64,000 nucleotides of DNA from Chloroflexota bacterium (GCA_026705605.1 JAPPAK010000001.1:682001-746000), one strand, 5' to 3'; positions 23,469-33,731 are shown, counted from the stretch's first letter. Notes: generated from the letters alone by a model not told the origin. A program made the numbers and translations.

Positions 23469-24287
23469 ATGAGTGATCAGCCGGGGGCCAGTGCCTCGAT
23501 AACGCTAGGCGAGGCGCTTGAGGAATACCTCGGAACGCTCTCGCCCGAAGCCCATAACAACGCTTCTCCTTTCGTCCGTCGCTACGTCGAACATGCCGGC
23601 CATGAGACCGCCGTTGCCGCCCTCACGGGCGCCCGCGTCGAGTCCTATGCCGAGTCGCAGATCCAGCTTTCGGATCCTGCCGCGCCCCAGCGCGTGGCCG
23701 CTCTCAAGGCCTGGTTCCAGTACCTGAAGAAGCGGAGCTACGTCGAGAAGAATTACGGCGTTCACATCCGCCTGCGCCGTTCCGCCGGTCGCGCCACGGT
23801 TGCCCACGCCGTCAACGAGGCGCCCATCGAGATGACCGCTGAGGGCATCACCAACCTCCAGCACGAGCTCGACAGGCTCGAGGGCGACGTTCCCGATCTC
23901 GTGAAGGCCATCTCCCTCGCTCGCGAGGACAAGGACTTCCGCGAGAACGCGCCCCTCGAGGCCGCCCGCGAAGCGCTCGCCTTCAACGAGACCCGCCGCC
24001 GCGAGATCAACGCCACCCTTCGCCGCGCCGTCGCGGTCGACGAGGGCAAATCCGCTGGCGACCGCTCCACCATCGGCTCGACCGTCCAGGTCACCCGCCT
24101 CGATAACGAACGCGACATCGAGTACAAGCTCGTCAGCGCTCGCGAGGCCAACGCCGCCGACCGCAAGATTTCGGTCGAGTCCCCCGTCGGGAAGGAGCTG
24201 CTTGGCCGACGCCCCGGCGACGAGGTCAGCGTCTCGGTGCCGGCCGGCGTCATCCAGTTCCGCGTGACCGGCGTCAGCAACTCCTGA
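23469..24287 (+). CDS. GreA/GreB-family transcription factor with N-terminal recombinase-like SAM domain
   Basis: A 272-residue protein. Residues about 118-272 are a complete Gre factor: the coiled coil begins EMTAEGITNLQHELDRLE, the tip has Asp156 and Glu159 in EDKDFRENAP (the two acids that stimulate RNA cleavage by stalled polymerase), and an FKBP-like C-domain ends with GDEVSVSVPAGVIQF. Residues about 8-104 are extra and resemble the SAM-like core-binding N-domain of tyrosine recombinases (ITLGEALEEYLGTLS, ALKAWFQYLKKRSYVEKN), without any catalytic domain. The likely role is rescue of backtracked RNA polymerase; the N-domain may add DNA or protein binding. TACGAT precedes the ATG. Confidence 0.82.
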   Translation: MSDQPGASASITLGEALEEYLGTLSPEAHNNASPFVRRYVEHAGHETAVAALTGARVESYAESQIQLSDPAAPQRVAALKAWFQYLKKRSYVEKNYGVHIRLRRSAGRATVAHAVNEAPIEMTAEGITNLQHELDRLEGDVPDLVKAISLAREDKDFRENAPLEAAREALAFNETRRREINATLRRAVAVDEGKSAGDRSTIGSTVQVTRLDNERDIEYKLVSAREANAADRKISVESPVGKELLGRRPGDEVSVSVPAGVIQFRVTGVSNS

Positions 24288-24309
24288 CGACCGGCCCTCA
24301 CCAGAGTCC

Positions 24310-24474
24310 CTAACAGCAGTCGTCCTTGTAGCCGCAGCGCCGGCAGACCGCCAGGCGCGATCCCTTGATGGCCGACATTGGCGCGAGACAGCGCGGACAC
24401 GTCTGCAGCGGGATGTTCCCGAGATCGTCTCCCGATGGTGTGCGTACCGTTCCGGCGACGTCTGAATTGCTCAT
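24310..24474 (-). CDS. Zinc-ribbon microprotein, 54 residues
   Basis: ATG 24474 opens a 54-codon gene ending TAG at 24310. Two CxxC knuckles (Cys26-P-R-Cys29 and Cys44-R-R-Cys47) are separated by 14 residues, as in a zinc ribbon, and the protein ends KDDCC, adding Cys53 and Cys54. The N-terminal 25 residues are polar. It lies convergent to greA and divergent from the katG promoter. Such a conserved knuckle pattern is unlikely by chance. The role is unknown; a redox or nucleic-acid function is possible. Confidence 0.7.
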   Translation of the reverse strand: MSNSDVAGTVRTPSGDDLGNIPLQTCPRCLAPMSAIKGSRLAVCRRCGYKDDCC

Positions 24475-24497
24475 CTGTCCTCGCGCTTGGGCAATAG

Positions 24498-26765
<2,268 letters not shown>

Positions 26766-26790
26766 TCGCACCTGGTTGGCAACCGAGCGC

Positions 26791-26820
26791 AGGGGGCGCA
26801 CCTCAACGGGTGCGCCTCTT
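26791..26820 (+). terminator. Hairpin terminator candidate after katG
   Basis: GGCGCACC 26795-26802 and GGTGCGCC 26809-26816 form a perfect 8-bp stem with loop TCAACG; G-T and A-T pairs can extend it to about 12 bp. Only a short T-rich tail (TCTT) follows. It is placed 25 nt after the katG stop. Confidence 0.5.
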
Positions 26821-26860
26821 GCGATCTGGCCGTAGGCCCCGGCTGCGTCACAATCGTTCC

Positions 26861-27199
26861 GTGTTTCGGACCCTCGTCGCGCTTGCCGCCGCCCTCGCCC
26901 TTGTGGCCTGCGCTGATCCCGGCGTCCCCGCCCCGAAGGACGTCCCCCCGGACGCGCCTTTCGTGTCCCAGGACCGGCTCACCTTCTCGCCGAAGGAGCT
27001 TCAGGTGCAGGTGGGCGAGCGAATCTACTTCTACAACGGGGAGACCGCCGTTCATAACCTCGTGTTCGACAAGTCAGCGCGTTCCCCGGACATGGAGGCC
27101 GGCGACATCTTCGTCTGGAGCTTCTCCACCCCCGGCGAACACGTCGTCACCTGCGACTACCATCCGCAGATGCGACTGCGCGTGACGGTGCTGCCATAG
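26861..27199 (+). CDS. Cupredoxin-like lipoprotein
   Basis: A 112-residue exported protein. A hydrophobic signal runs to a lipobox LVAC with Cys17 as the likely lipid-modified residue. The mature part is a cupredoxin fold with type 1 copper ligands in order: His65 (AVHNLVF), Cys98, His101 and Met104 (TCDYHPQM). It would carry electrons at the outer face of the membrane. GTG 26861 is preferred over an upstream in-frame GTG at 26810 because the signal peptide begins here and CACAAT lies 6 nt upstream. No oxidase genes are adjacent. Confidence 0.82.
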   Translation: MFRTLVALAAALALVACADPGVPAPKDVPPDAPFVSQDRLTFSPKELQVQVGERIYFYNGETAVHNLVFDKSARSPDMEAGDIFVWSFSTPGEHVVTCDYHPQMRLRVTVLP

Positions 27200-27253
27200 T
27201 CCCCACGCCCCTGCTCCCGTACGCTAGCGCCATTCGCCGCGCGGAGGCCGACC

Positions 27254-28048
27254 ATGCAATTCGAGGAAATTCTCTGGGAAGTCGATGACGATGGGGTCGC
27301 TCACCTCACCCTCAACAGGCCCGAGAAGCTGAACGCCATCAGCCTCGATACGCTGGCCGAGGTCGAGCAGGCCATCACCAGCGCCAACGATGATGACAAC
27401 GTGCGCTGCATTCTGATCACGGGGGCAGGCCGCGGCTTCAGCTCCGGCACCGACCTCACCGCGCGCGGCGGTACCCGCGCCGAGCGACCCTTCCCTGGAC
27501 GAGCGGGCATTACGCGCAGCACGATGCTCTGGCCCGCCTACCTCTACAACTCCAACAAGCCCAGCGTCTGCGCCGTTAACGGCGTCTGTGTCGGCGCCGG
27601 CTTCTCCTTTGCCCTCGCCGCCGATATCCGCATCGCTTCCACCGAGGCGCGCTTCAGCGCCATCTTCGTGAAGCGAGCTATCGTGCCCGATTCCGGCGCC
27701 AGCTGGCTCCTGCCCCGCCGCGTCGGCATGGAACACGCCCTCCGCATGATGTACACGGGCCGCATGGTCGGCGCCGAGGAAGCGAAGGAGATCGGCCTCG
27801 TGAGCGAGGTTGCCCCGCCCGAGGAGCTCATGGAACGTGCCGGCGCCCTCGCCCGAGAGATCGCGCGCGGTCCCTCCGTCGCCGTCGAAGTTTCGAAGAA
27901 GCTGGTGCGCGAGAGCCTCCACCGCGGCATCGAGGAGCAGACCGAGCTGGAGAACTTCTATCAGGGCTTCATGCAGCAGACCGAGGACGTGAAGGAAGGA
28001 CGCCTCGCGTTCGTCGAGAAGCGCGAGCCCAACTTCCAGGGCCGGTAG
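27254..28048 (+). CDS. Enoyl-CoA hydratase/isomerase family protein
   Basis: A 264-residue crotonase-fold enzyme. It has LTLNRPEKLNAIS at the start, the oxyanion-hole segment FSSGTDL and NGVCVGAGFSFALAADIRIAS. The segment FVKRAIVPDSGASWLLPRRVG resembles PaaG-type isomerases, with Asp in PDSGA in place of one of the two hydratase Glu residues. Isomerase or hydrolase activity is thus more likely than classic 2-enoyl-CoA hydration. It is a single gene with short flanks and fits the acyl-CoA theme of the region. Confidence 0.88.
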   Translation: MQFEEILWEVDDDGVAHLTLNRPEKLNAISLDTLAEVEQAITSANDDDNVRCILITGAGRGFSSGTDLTARGGTRAERPFPGRAGITRSTMLWPAYLYNSNKPSVCAVNGVCVGAGFSFALAADIRIASTEARFSAIFVKRAIVPDSGASWLLPRRVGMEHALRMMYTGRMVGAEEAKEIGLVSEVAPPEELMERAGALAREIARGPSVAVEVSKKLVRESLHRGIEEQTELENFYQGFMQQTEDVKEGRLAFVEKREPNFQGR

Positions 28049-28054
28049 CGACCC

Positions 28055-28789
28055 CTACGCCGCCAGTTCCCGGACGATCCGTCGCAGCTCGCGGATCGCC
28101 TCCGGCATCCGCGGGCCGTACCACCACAGCAGCTTCCCATCGACGACCGCCGTCGGCGCGATCCCCGAGAACTCGGGGATGTGCCCCTCGTTGAACCGGT
28201 ACGGCTCGTCCGGCAGCAGGATCGCTTCCGGCTTGAGCCCCGCCACCTCGTCCAGCGTCACCTCGGGGTAGCGCGTCCGACCCCCGAGCACGTTCCTCGC
28301 CCCGACCGCCTCCAGCACGGAATTCCCGTACGTGTCGCCCGCGAGCCCCATCAGCGGGTTCCGCCAGATGGGCACGAACAGCGCCGTCGGCCGCTCCCCG
28401 CTCCCCTCCGCGACCGCGGCCAGCACCTCGCCCACCAGCCCTTCCGCAGCCTCCTCTCGCCCCAGCGCTTCCCCCAGCTCCGCGATCATCGCCAAGGCTT
28501 CGCTCACGCTGTTCGGGTCCGTTAGCAGCACGTTGAGCCCTGCCTGCTGCAGCGCTTCGACGTCCTCTTCCCGGTTCTCTTCCCGGTTCGCGATGACGAG
28601 GTCGGGGGCGATGGCGGCGATGGCCTCGATGTCGGGATTCTTGGTCCCGCCGATTGTTGGGACGACTTCGATCTCGCCCGCCGGCTCTTCGCAGAAGCGC
28701 GTACGCCCGCCCAACGCGTCCCCGCAGCCCAGCCACCACACAAGCTCGGTCAGGCTCGGAACCAGTGAGACGATTCGCTCCGGGGCCAT
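28055..28789 (-). CDS. Cobalamin/siderophore-binding (BtuF-like) periplasmic-binding-fold protein
   Basis: A 244-residue helical-backbone metal-receptor fold. RIVSLVPSLTELVWWLG is the family start, followed by VPTIGGTKNPDIEAIAAIAPDLVIA and GHIPEFSGIAPTAVVDGKLLWWYG. There is no signal peptide or lipobox and no ABC permease or ATPase nearby, so this copy may be cytosolic or may be exported by another route. Stand-alone leaderless homologues are known from other phyla. TAGGCT ends 6 nt before the ATG. Confidence 0.8.
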   Translation of the reverse strand: MAPERIVSLVPSLTELVWWLGCGDALGGRTRFCEEPAGEIEVVPTIGGTKNPDIEAIAAIAPDLVIANREENREEDVEALQQAGLNVLLTDPNSVSEALAMIAELGEALGREEAAEGLVGEVLAAVAEGSGERPTALFVPIWRNPLMGLAGDTYGNSVLEAVGARNVLGGRTRYPEVTLDEVAGLKPEAILLPDEPYRFNEGHIPEFSGIAPTAVVDGKLLWWYGPRMPEAIRELRRIVRELAA

Positions 28790-28839
28790 GCCCCGAGCCT
28801 ACGGCAGCCCGCCGCCGCGCGCCCTCTGGCGCCGGCGCC

Positions 28840-29799
28840 CTAGCTGGCCGTTCTCGGCGGCTGCACAGGCGCCGGGTTCGTCAGGTTCGCCCCGATCACC
28901 CGCGGGAACACCCGCTCGAGCGAGGCCAGGTCCCAGCCGCCCTCGCGGTGAATCGTCGCCTCCTTGGTGGGCATCGTCATGAGCGACACCTCGTCGCCCC
29001 CGACCACGAAATCACGGCCGTTCACGTTCGCCGCCGAGTCCGTGCACAGATAGACCACCAGGGGAGCCACCATCTCGGGCGCGAGCGTGTCGAGCTGCGA
29101 AACGGCCTGCTCTGCGCCCGTCTCGCTGGCATCGCCATCCCCGCCCTGGCGTGAGGCGCGAGCGCGCTGCATCGCCTCGCGCAGCTCCGGCGAGAGCGTC
29201 AGCCGCGTCCCCGCCCGTGGACGGATGGCGTTCACCGTGACGCCGTACCGCCCGAGGTCGAGGGCGCAGGTCCGTGTCAGCCCTACGATCCCTTCCTTGG
29301 CCGCCGCGTAGTTCGCCTGGCCCATGTTCCCCAGCCCCGACTCAGACGACGTGTTCACGATGCGCCCCGACCGCTGCTGCCGGAAGACCAGGCTCGCGTG
29401 CTTGGTCGTCGTGAAGTGCCCCTTCAGATGGACGTCGATCACCGAGTCCCACTCCGCCTCGGTCATGTTGAAGACCATGCGGTCGCGCAGGATGCCCGCG
29501 TTGTTGATGAGGATGTCGAGCCGCCCGAAGCTGTCGAGCGCCGTCTGCACGATGCCCTCGCCCCCCTCCATCGTCGCCACCGAGTCGTAGTTCGCGACCG
29601 CTTCGCCCCCCGCCGCCACGATCTCCGCCACCACCTCGTCCGCTGGACGCGCATCCGCCCCCTCGCCCGCCTCCGAGCCGCCGAGGTCGTTCACCACGAC
29701 CTTCGCCCCCTCCTCCGCGAGCAGCAGCGCCTCGCCCCGTCCGATTCCGCGTCCTGCGCCCGTCACGATCGCAACCTTGCCTTCGAGCCGTCCAGCCAT
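28840..29799 (-). CDS. Short-chain dehydrogenase, MFE-2 type
   Basis: A 319-residue SDR with Rossmann motif VTGAGRGIGRG, the NDLGGS stretch seen in 3-hydroxyacyl-CoA dehydrogenases of multifunctional enzyme type 2, LINNAGILRD, and catalytic Ser and YAAAK in NTSSESGLGNMGQANY. About 60 extra residues at the C-terminus go beyond a classical SDR and resemble its paralogue at 35454-36425. The likely reaction is NAD-dependent oxidation of a 3-hydroxyacyl-CoA or related alcohol. GGAGAGAG before ATG 29799 is the ribosome site. Confidence 0.9.
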   Translation of the reverse strand: MAGRLEGKVAIVTGAGRGIGRGEALLLAEEGAKVVVNDLGGSEAGEGADARPADEVVAEIVAAGGEAVANYDSVATMEGGEGIVQTALDSFGRLDILINNAGILRDRMVFNMTEAEWDSVIDVHLKGHFTTTKHASLVFRQQRSGRIVNTSSESGLGNMGQANYAAAKEGIVGLTRTCALDLGRYGVTVNAIRPRAGTRLTLSPELREAMQRARASRQGGDGDASETGAEQAVSQLDTLAPEMVAPLVVYLCTDSAANVNGRDFVVGGDEVSLMTMPTKEATIHREGGWDLASLERVFPRVIGANLTNPAPVQPPRTAS

Positions 29800-29871
29800 C
29801 TTCTCTCTCCGTGTGCAAAACGATCCCGCCGTTAGTACGGCGGGCCGGGAGCGAATCTACACGGCTCCCCG

Positions 29872-30528
29872 TTACCCGTCAGGCCCGCCGTCCGGGCCCC
29901 GCCGGTTGAAGCGCGAGCTCGCTCGGTCGACCCCTTCCACCACGATCGCTTCGACCGCGTCCGCCGCGTGCCGCGTCGTCTCTTCCAGCGTCGCCCGTTC
30001 CTCCCCGACCGGGTCCGCTAGCACGTAGTCGGCCACGAGGTCCGGGTCGCGCGTCGGCTCACCCCCGTCCAGGGGCCTCCCGATGCCGATCCGCACCCTT
30101 ACGAAGTCCCCCGCCGTCTCCGCGATGATCGATTTCAGCCCGTTGTGCCCCCCGGCGCCCCCGCCCTCCCGCAGGCGCACTGCCCCCAGCGGCAGGTCGA
30201 GCTCGTCATAGATCACGATCGTCTGCTCCAGCTCAGCACCGCACGCCCGCAACGCCTGGTCCACCGCCCGTCCGCTCTCGTTTACGTAGGTGCGGGGACG
30301 CACGAGCGCGACGCGTTCGCCCGCGATCTCCCCGTACCCAATGCGGATCGAGCGCCCCTCGGCCTTCAGCTTCACGCCAAGCCGCCGCGCCAGCTCGTTC
30401 ACGGTCCAGATGCCGGCGTTGTGGCGGTTCCGGCTGTACTGCTCCCCCGGATTTCCCAGACCCACGACGCACCAGGCGGCGGGTTCCACCCGCTTTCGAC
30501 CGAATCGCAGGGCTCGTCGCAACCGCAT
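29872..30528 (-). CDS. pth: Peptidyl-tRNA hydrolase
   Basis: A 218-residue enzyme that recycles peptidyl-tRNAs. WCVVGLGNPGEQYSRNRHNAG holds the catalytic His in NRHNAG, here within a longer family stretch. TYVNESGRAV, YDELDLPLG and GGAGGHNGLKSI are all present. It has about 15 basic residues before the usual start and a 30-residue C-terminal extension rich in Arg, Gly and Pro. ATG 30528 is the start; TAGCGT lies about 21 nt upstream. It is divergent from the PHP gene. Confidence 0.96.
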   Translation of the reverse strand: MRLRRALRFGRKRVEPAAWCVVGLGNPGEQYSRNRHNAGIWTVNELARRLGVKLKAEGRSIRIGYGEIAGERVALVRPRTYVNESGRAVDQALRACGAELEQTIVIYDELDLPLGAVRLREGGGAGGHNGLKSIIAETAGDFVRVRIGIGRPLDGGEPTRDPDLVADYVLADPVGEERATLEETTRHAADAVEAIVVEGVDRASSRFNRRGPDGGPDG

Positions 30529-30589
30529 CGCCGTCCTCTTTTCCCTACGCTAAGCGAAACTGTGGAATGTGGTAGAGTCACCGACGGCA

Positions 30590-31267
30590 ATGCTGATCGA
30601 CTTGCACTCCCACACCTGGCCCAAGTCCCACGACAGCGTCCTCAACCCCGACGATCTCGTCGTCCGGGCGAAAGCCGCGGGCCTCGACGCCATCTGCTTC
30701 ACCGAGCACGACACCGTGTGGAGCCAGAGCGAAATAGAGGAGATGCGGGCCAAGCACAACTTCCTCGTGCTGGCGGGGGTCGAGATTAGCACCGACGACG
30801 GGCACATCCTCACGTACGGGATCGACCGCTACGTGTTCGGGATGCATCGTGCGCCGGAGCTGGCGAAGTACGTGGAGGAGGGCGGAGGCGTGATGGTCGC
30901 CGCGCACCCGTACCGGCGGCAGATGCCTTGGTTCACGAGCAGCGAGGACAAGTACGACGCCGCGCTTGAGAAGGCGAGCCGCAATCCCGCCTACGAGTAC
31001 TGCGAAGCGCTCGAGTCGTTGAACGGGCGGGGTAGCGACAAGGAGAACGAGTTTTCGCTCCGCCTCTGCGAGCGGATGGAGATGCCGGGTACATCGGGCA
31101 CGGACTCCCACGCGATCGGCGACATCGGCAAGTGCGCCACCTATTTCGAGCGGAACATCGAGGATGAGCGCCAGCTGATCGAGGAGATCAAGGCGGGGCG
31201 CTTCTACGCGGTAGACCTGCGCACGGGGTCCCCGGTGCCCTTCGTCTCGGAGCCGCTCGCGGTTTAG
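30590..31267 (+). CDS. PHP-domain metal-dependent phosphoesterase
   Basis: A 225-residue protein with the full set of PHP metal ligands: DLHSHT, FTEHDT, AGVEIS, VAAHPYRR and GTDSHA. The family hydrolyses phosphate esters such as nucleotides, trinucleotides or histidinol phosphate; the substrate here is unknown. ATG 30590 lies 11 nt after TAGAGT and starts directly at the first motif. Codon use leans to G-ending codons more than its neighbours. Confidence 0.85.
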   Translation: MLIDLHSHTWPKSHDSVLNPDDLVVRAKAAGLDAICFTEHDTVWSQSEIEEMRAKHNFLVLAGVEISTDDGHILTYGIDRYVFGMHRAPELAKYVEEGGGVMVAAHPYRRQMPWFTSSEDKYDAALEKASRNPAYEYCEALESLNGRGSDKENEFSLRLCERMEMPGTSGTDSHAIGDIGKCATYFERNIEDERQLIEEIKAGRFYAVDLRTGSPVPFVSEPLAV

Positions 31268-31290
31268 CGCGGCTCGTCGCAGGGGCTTGC

Positions 31291-31319
31291 TTCACACATA
31301 GGGGATCGGGTTGTACCAT
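31291..31319 (+). promoter_or_regulatory. Promoter of the ferredoxin gene
   Basis: TTCACA (31291-31296) and TACCAT (31314-31319) are spaced by 17 nt. The -35 is identical to that of katG. The leader to ATG 31373 is about 47 nt and contains a GAGAGGA-like stretch before the start. Confidence 0.55.
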
Positions 31320-31372
31320 GCGTTGCGGTCGCTGAGGGCGGCCCGTAGCAGAAGCCGAGAGGATCAAAGAGC

Positions 31373-31660
31373 ATGACCTACGTCATTACGACGCCGTGTA
31401 TCGATGTCCAGGACCAGTCCTGCGTCGAGGTCTGTCCAGTCGACTGCATCTACTTCGATGAAGACGGCGACCGTATGCTCTACATCCAGCCGGACGAGTG
31501 CATCGATTGTGGCGCTTGCGAGCCGGCCTGCCCCGTAACGGCCATCTTCGCCGAGGACGACGTTCCTGAGGAAGAGACCGAGTACACCGCCCTCAACGCG
31601 AACTGGTTCGAAGACAAGGAAGGCGTCCGCGCTCGCATCAACGAGCTGAAGCCCGCCTGA
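31373..31660 (+). CDS. fdxA: Seven-iron ferredoxin
   Basis: A 95-residue ferredoxin with [17 protein letters not shown] near the start (3Fe-4S type spacing) and [13 protein letters not shown] for the 4Fe-4S cluster, the pattern of bacterial 7Fe ferredoxins such as FdxA. It is a soluble low-potential electron carrier. Its redox partners are not evident locally; the F420 and flavin enzymes in the window are candidates only by inference. It has its own promoter. Confidence 0.95.
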   Translation: MTYVITTPCIDVQDQSCVEVCPVDCIYFDEDGDRMLYIQPDECIDCGACEPACPVTAIFAEDDVPEEETEYTALNANWFEDKEGVRARINELKPA

Positions 31661-31700
31661 ACCACCACCCGGTCACCGCTCCCCGGTCAGTGAGCGCGTA

Positions 31701-31719
31701 GACGCGTATCAAGCGCGTC
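31701..31719 (+). promoter_or_regulatory. Leader hairpin before rplY
   Basis: GACGCG 31701-31706 and CGCGTC 31714-31719 form a 6-bp stem with a 7-nt loop, ending just before AGGAGG (31724-31729). It could modulate access to the ribosome site of rplY. Chance occurrence in G+C-rich DNA is possible. Confidence 0.3.
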
Positions 31720-31733
31720 GCCCAGGAGGCGCC

Positions 31734-32414
31734 ATGCCAGACCGACTTACTCTTTCCGCAGCCAGCCGCACCGTGCTCGGCAAGAAGGTCAAGCGCCTTC
31801 GCCGCGAGGGACTGCTGCCCGCTAACGTTTACGGACGCGGGGTCGAGTCCACCGCCATCCAGCTCGACAGCCGCGACTTCCGCCGCGCGATCCGCCAAGC
31901 CGGTATCCGCAGCATGTTCGAGCTTGCCATCGACGGCGAGCAGGATTCCCGCCACGTGCTCGTCCGCGGCCTCGACCGCGAGGGCGGCACGGGCGACCCC
32001 ATTCACGTCGACTTCTACCAGGTCGACCTGAATCACCCCATCCAGACCACCACCAACATCCGCCTCGTGGGCACGGCGCCCGCCGTTGCCGACCTCGGCG
32101 GCACGCTCCTGCAGAACCTCGAGACGATCGCCATCCGCTGCCTGCCGCTCGATATTCCCGAGGCGATTGAGCTCGACGTCAGCTCCCTCGTCAGCTTCGA
32201 GCTAAGCCTCAGCGTCGGCGACCTGGCTGTGCCTGAGGGTGTCGAAGTGCTCGCCTCGTCCGATATCGGCGTCGCAACCGTCGATGCGCCTCGCCTCACG
32301 ATCGAGGGCGAGGAGGAAGAGGGCGACGAGGAGCTCGAGGGCGAAGAAGGCGAAGTCGCCGAGGGCGAGGAAGGCGCCGAGACCCCTGCGGAAGGGGCCG
32401 ACGACGAGGCCTAG
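31734..32414 (+). CDS. rplY: 50S ribosomal protein L25 (Ctc form)
   Basis: A 226-residue L25/TL5/Ctc protein that binds 5S rRNA. The N-terminal L25 domain reads LTLSAASRTVLGKKVKRLRR through GLDREGGTGDPIHVDFYQVD, followed by the beta domain typical of the long form. The tail from about 185 is an acidic Glu/Gly repeat common in long L25. AGGAGG at 31724-31729 sets ATG 31734. The next gene follows after 9 nt, suggesting an operon. Confidence 0.93.
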   Translation: MPDRLTLSAASRTVLGKKVKRLRREGLLPANVYGRGVESTAIQLDSRDFRRAIRQAGIRSMFELAIDGEQDSRHVLVRGLDREGGTGDPIHVDFYQVDLNHPIQTTTNIRLVGTAPAVADLGGTLLQNLETIAIRCLPLDIPEAIELDVSSLVSFELSLSVGDLAVPEGVEVLASSDIGVATVDAPRLTIEGEEEEGDEELEGEEGEVAEGEEGAETPAEGADDEA

Positions 32415-32423
32415 CGCCCGGCC

Positions 32424-33386
32424 GTGCCCGATCGCCTCTACCCCTCCGACCCCGGCGAAGCGGCGTTGCTGCTGTTCCTCGACTGGTTCGGGCATCGCTA
32501 TGCCCGCAGCACGCGCGTCGCTGAACGACCTGCGGAAGGGGAGCCCGTCCGGAGCGTCCGAATCCAGGTCGGGCGTCGCTGGGAGCTGGACTGCACCCTC
32601 ATCAACTCGGTGCACGGCGATGCCGACCTCCCCTTCGAGGCCGCGCGCGCCGCTGTCGAGCAGCGCCTCGACCTTGAAGGTCTGCCGTACGCCCTCTGGC
32701 TGCCCCGCGGCGCCGAGCTGCCCGTTGGCGAGCCTGCCCTGAGCGAGCTTGCACTTGCCGCCAACGAGGCGCGCCCCGTCGACGGCGACCGCCTCGAACT
32801 CCGTCGCGGTGTCAGCCTCTACCTTCGCCGCACCAGCCTCGACGGCTCTGTTGTCACGGTGCTGGGGGGGCTTGCGCCGCTCTGGGCCCAGTTCACGAAC
32901 CGCGTCGCCGGCTCCTTCCAGCTCAACGCCAGCGACCTGCACCGCCTGCCCGAGTCCGAGGAGGAACGCACGGAGCTCATCGAGCGGGTCGTTCTCGCCG
33001 CGGGCCAGCCCGATGTCGACGACTCCTGCGTCATCCCCGCCGACGACGTCTGGACCGCGAACCGCCTGCCGGGAGAACGCGCCTACGTCGTCGGCTCGCC
33101 CGTCGCCGAGGGCGACGAGGCCAGCGCCGGCCTCCGCCGCTCACTCCGCAAGCTCCTGCGGGAAGCGCAGGGCCTCTCGTCCGCGCCGGCAGACGCCCGC
33201 GCCCTCGTCATCCTCGCCGCCGCCACCGAACTCGCCGGGGAGAAGGTCTCGCTGACACTCCGGGGAATGGACCCCACCCTCTACTCCGGCTACGACCTCA
33301 TCGCCGTCGTCGCCGACGGGCAGGTCAGGACCGTCCTCGATTCCCGCGCCGGCGACCTCCCCTGGGACGCTCCCCTGCCCGGCTGA
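32424..33386 (+). CDS. Hypothetical protein, 320 residues, co-transcribed with rplY
   Basis: The product begins at GTG 32424, 9 nt after rplY. It is soluble, with no signal, membrane helix or motif I recognise. FLDWFGHRYARSTRV, LYLRRTSLDGSVVTVLGGLAPLWAQF and GERAYVVGSPVAEGD suggest two alpha/beta domains. Host-like codon use and close spacing support it as a real gene. No function is proposed. Confidence 0.7.
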   Translation: MPDRLYPSDPGEAALLLFLDWFGHRYARSTRVAERPAEGEPVRSVRIQVGRRWELDCTLINSVHGDADLPFEAARAAVEQRLDLEGLPYALWLPRGAELPVGEPALSELALAANEARPVDGDRLELRRGVSLYLRRTSLDGSVVTVLGGLAPLWAQFTNRVAGSFQLNASDLHRLPESEEERTELIERVVLAAGQPDVDDSCVIPADDVWTANRLPGERAYVVGSPVAEGDEASAGLRRSLRKLLREAQGLSSAPADARALVILAAATELAGEKVSLTLRGMDPTLYSGYDLIAVVADGQVRTVLDSRAGDLPWDAPLPG

Positions 33387-33393
33387 ACAGCGC

Positions 33394-33615
33394 CTAGCTG
33401 AACAGCGGCCCTCCGGGGTCCAGCACCTCGCCGCCGACCCCGATCACGCTCGGGCGCTCCTCGCAGTAGCCCTCGTTCTCGCACTTGTCGAACACGAACG
33501 CGCCCTTCGTCTTGTCGAAACTGATCGTCCAGCTCCCCAGCACGTGGCTGTCCGTCCCCAGCTCGTTCTCGCGCGCCAGGATGTCGATGAGGGCGGCGAT
33601 CTCCTTGCGTCCCAT
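33394..33615 (-). CDS. Small hypothetical protein, 73 residues
   Basis: The frame reads MGRKEIAALIDILARENELG, then SWTISFDKTKGAFVFDKCEN and two Cys (CENEGYC). It looks like a compact alpha/beta protein with balanced amino-acid composition rather than a shadow frame. It converges with the preceding gene and is divergent from the hydroxyacid dehydrogenase. The family is not recognised. Confidence 0.55.
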   Translation of the reverse strand: MGRKEIAALIDILARENELGTDSHVLGSWTISFDKTKGAFVFDKCENEGYCEERPSVIGVGGEVLDPGGPLFS

Positions 33616-33717
33616 GCGTCTGCTCCGTCTCGTTCGCCCGGAGGGCGGTCGTGTTTCGATGCTCCTCCATCGTACCGCCTTGCCTCACACCTAACCGCCA
33701 CCCCTGAGGGGGCCACG

Positions 33718-33723
33718 TACAAT
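33718..33723 (+). promoter_or_regulatory. -10 element TACAAT before the hydroxyacid dehydrogenase gene
   Basis: TACAAT ends 8 nt before GTG 33732 and no ribosome site is present. Confidence 0.55.
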
Positions 33724-33731
33724 CGTTCGCC

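Noticed and set aside
23402-23470. Extension of rsmG to the ATG at 23470
   Set aside because: It would overlap the divergent greA start and its -10 element; GTG 23401 gives the normal family length.
23469-23780. Tyrosine recombinase / phage integrase
   Set aside because: Only a SAM-like N-domain is present, joined to a Gre factor; no catalytic R-H-R-Y domain follows.
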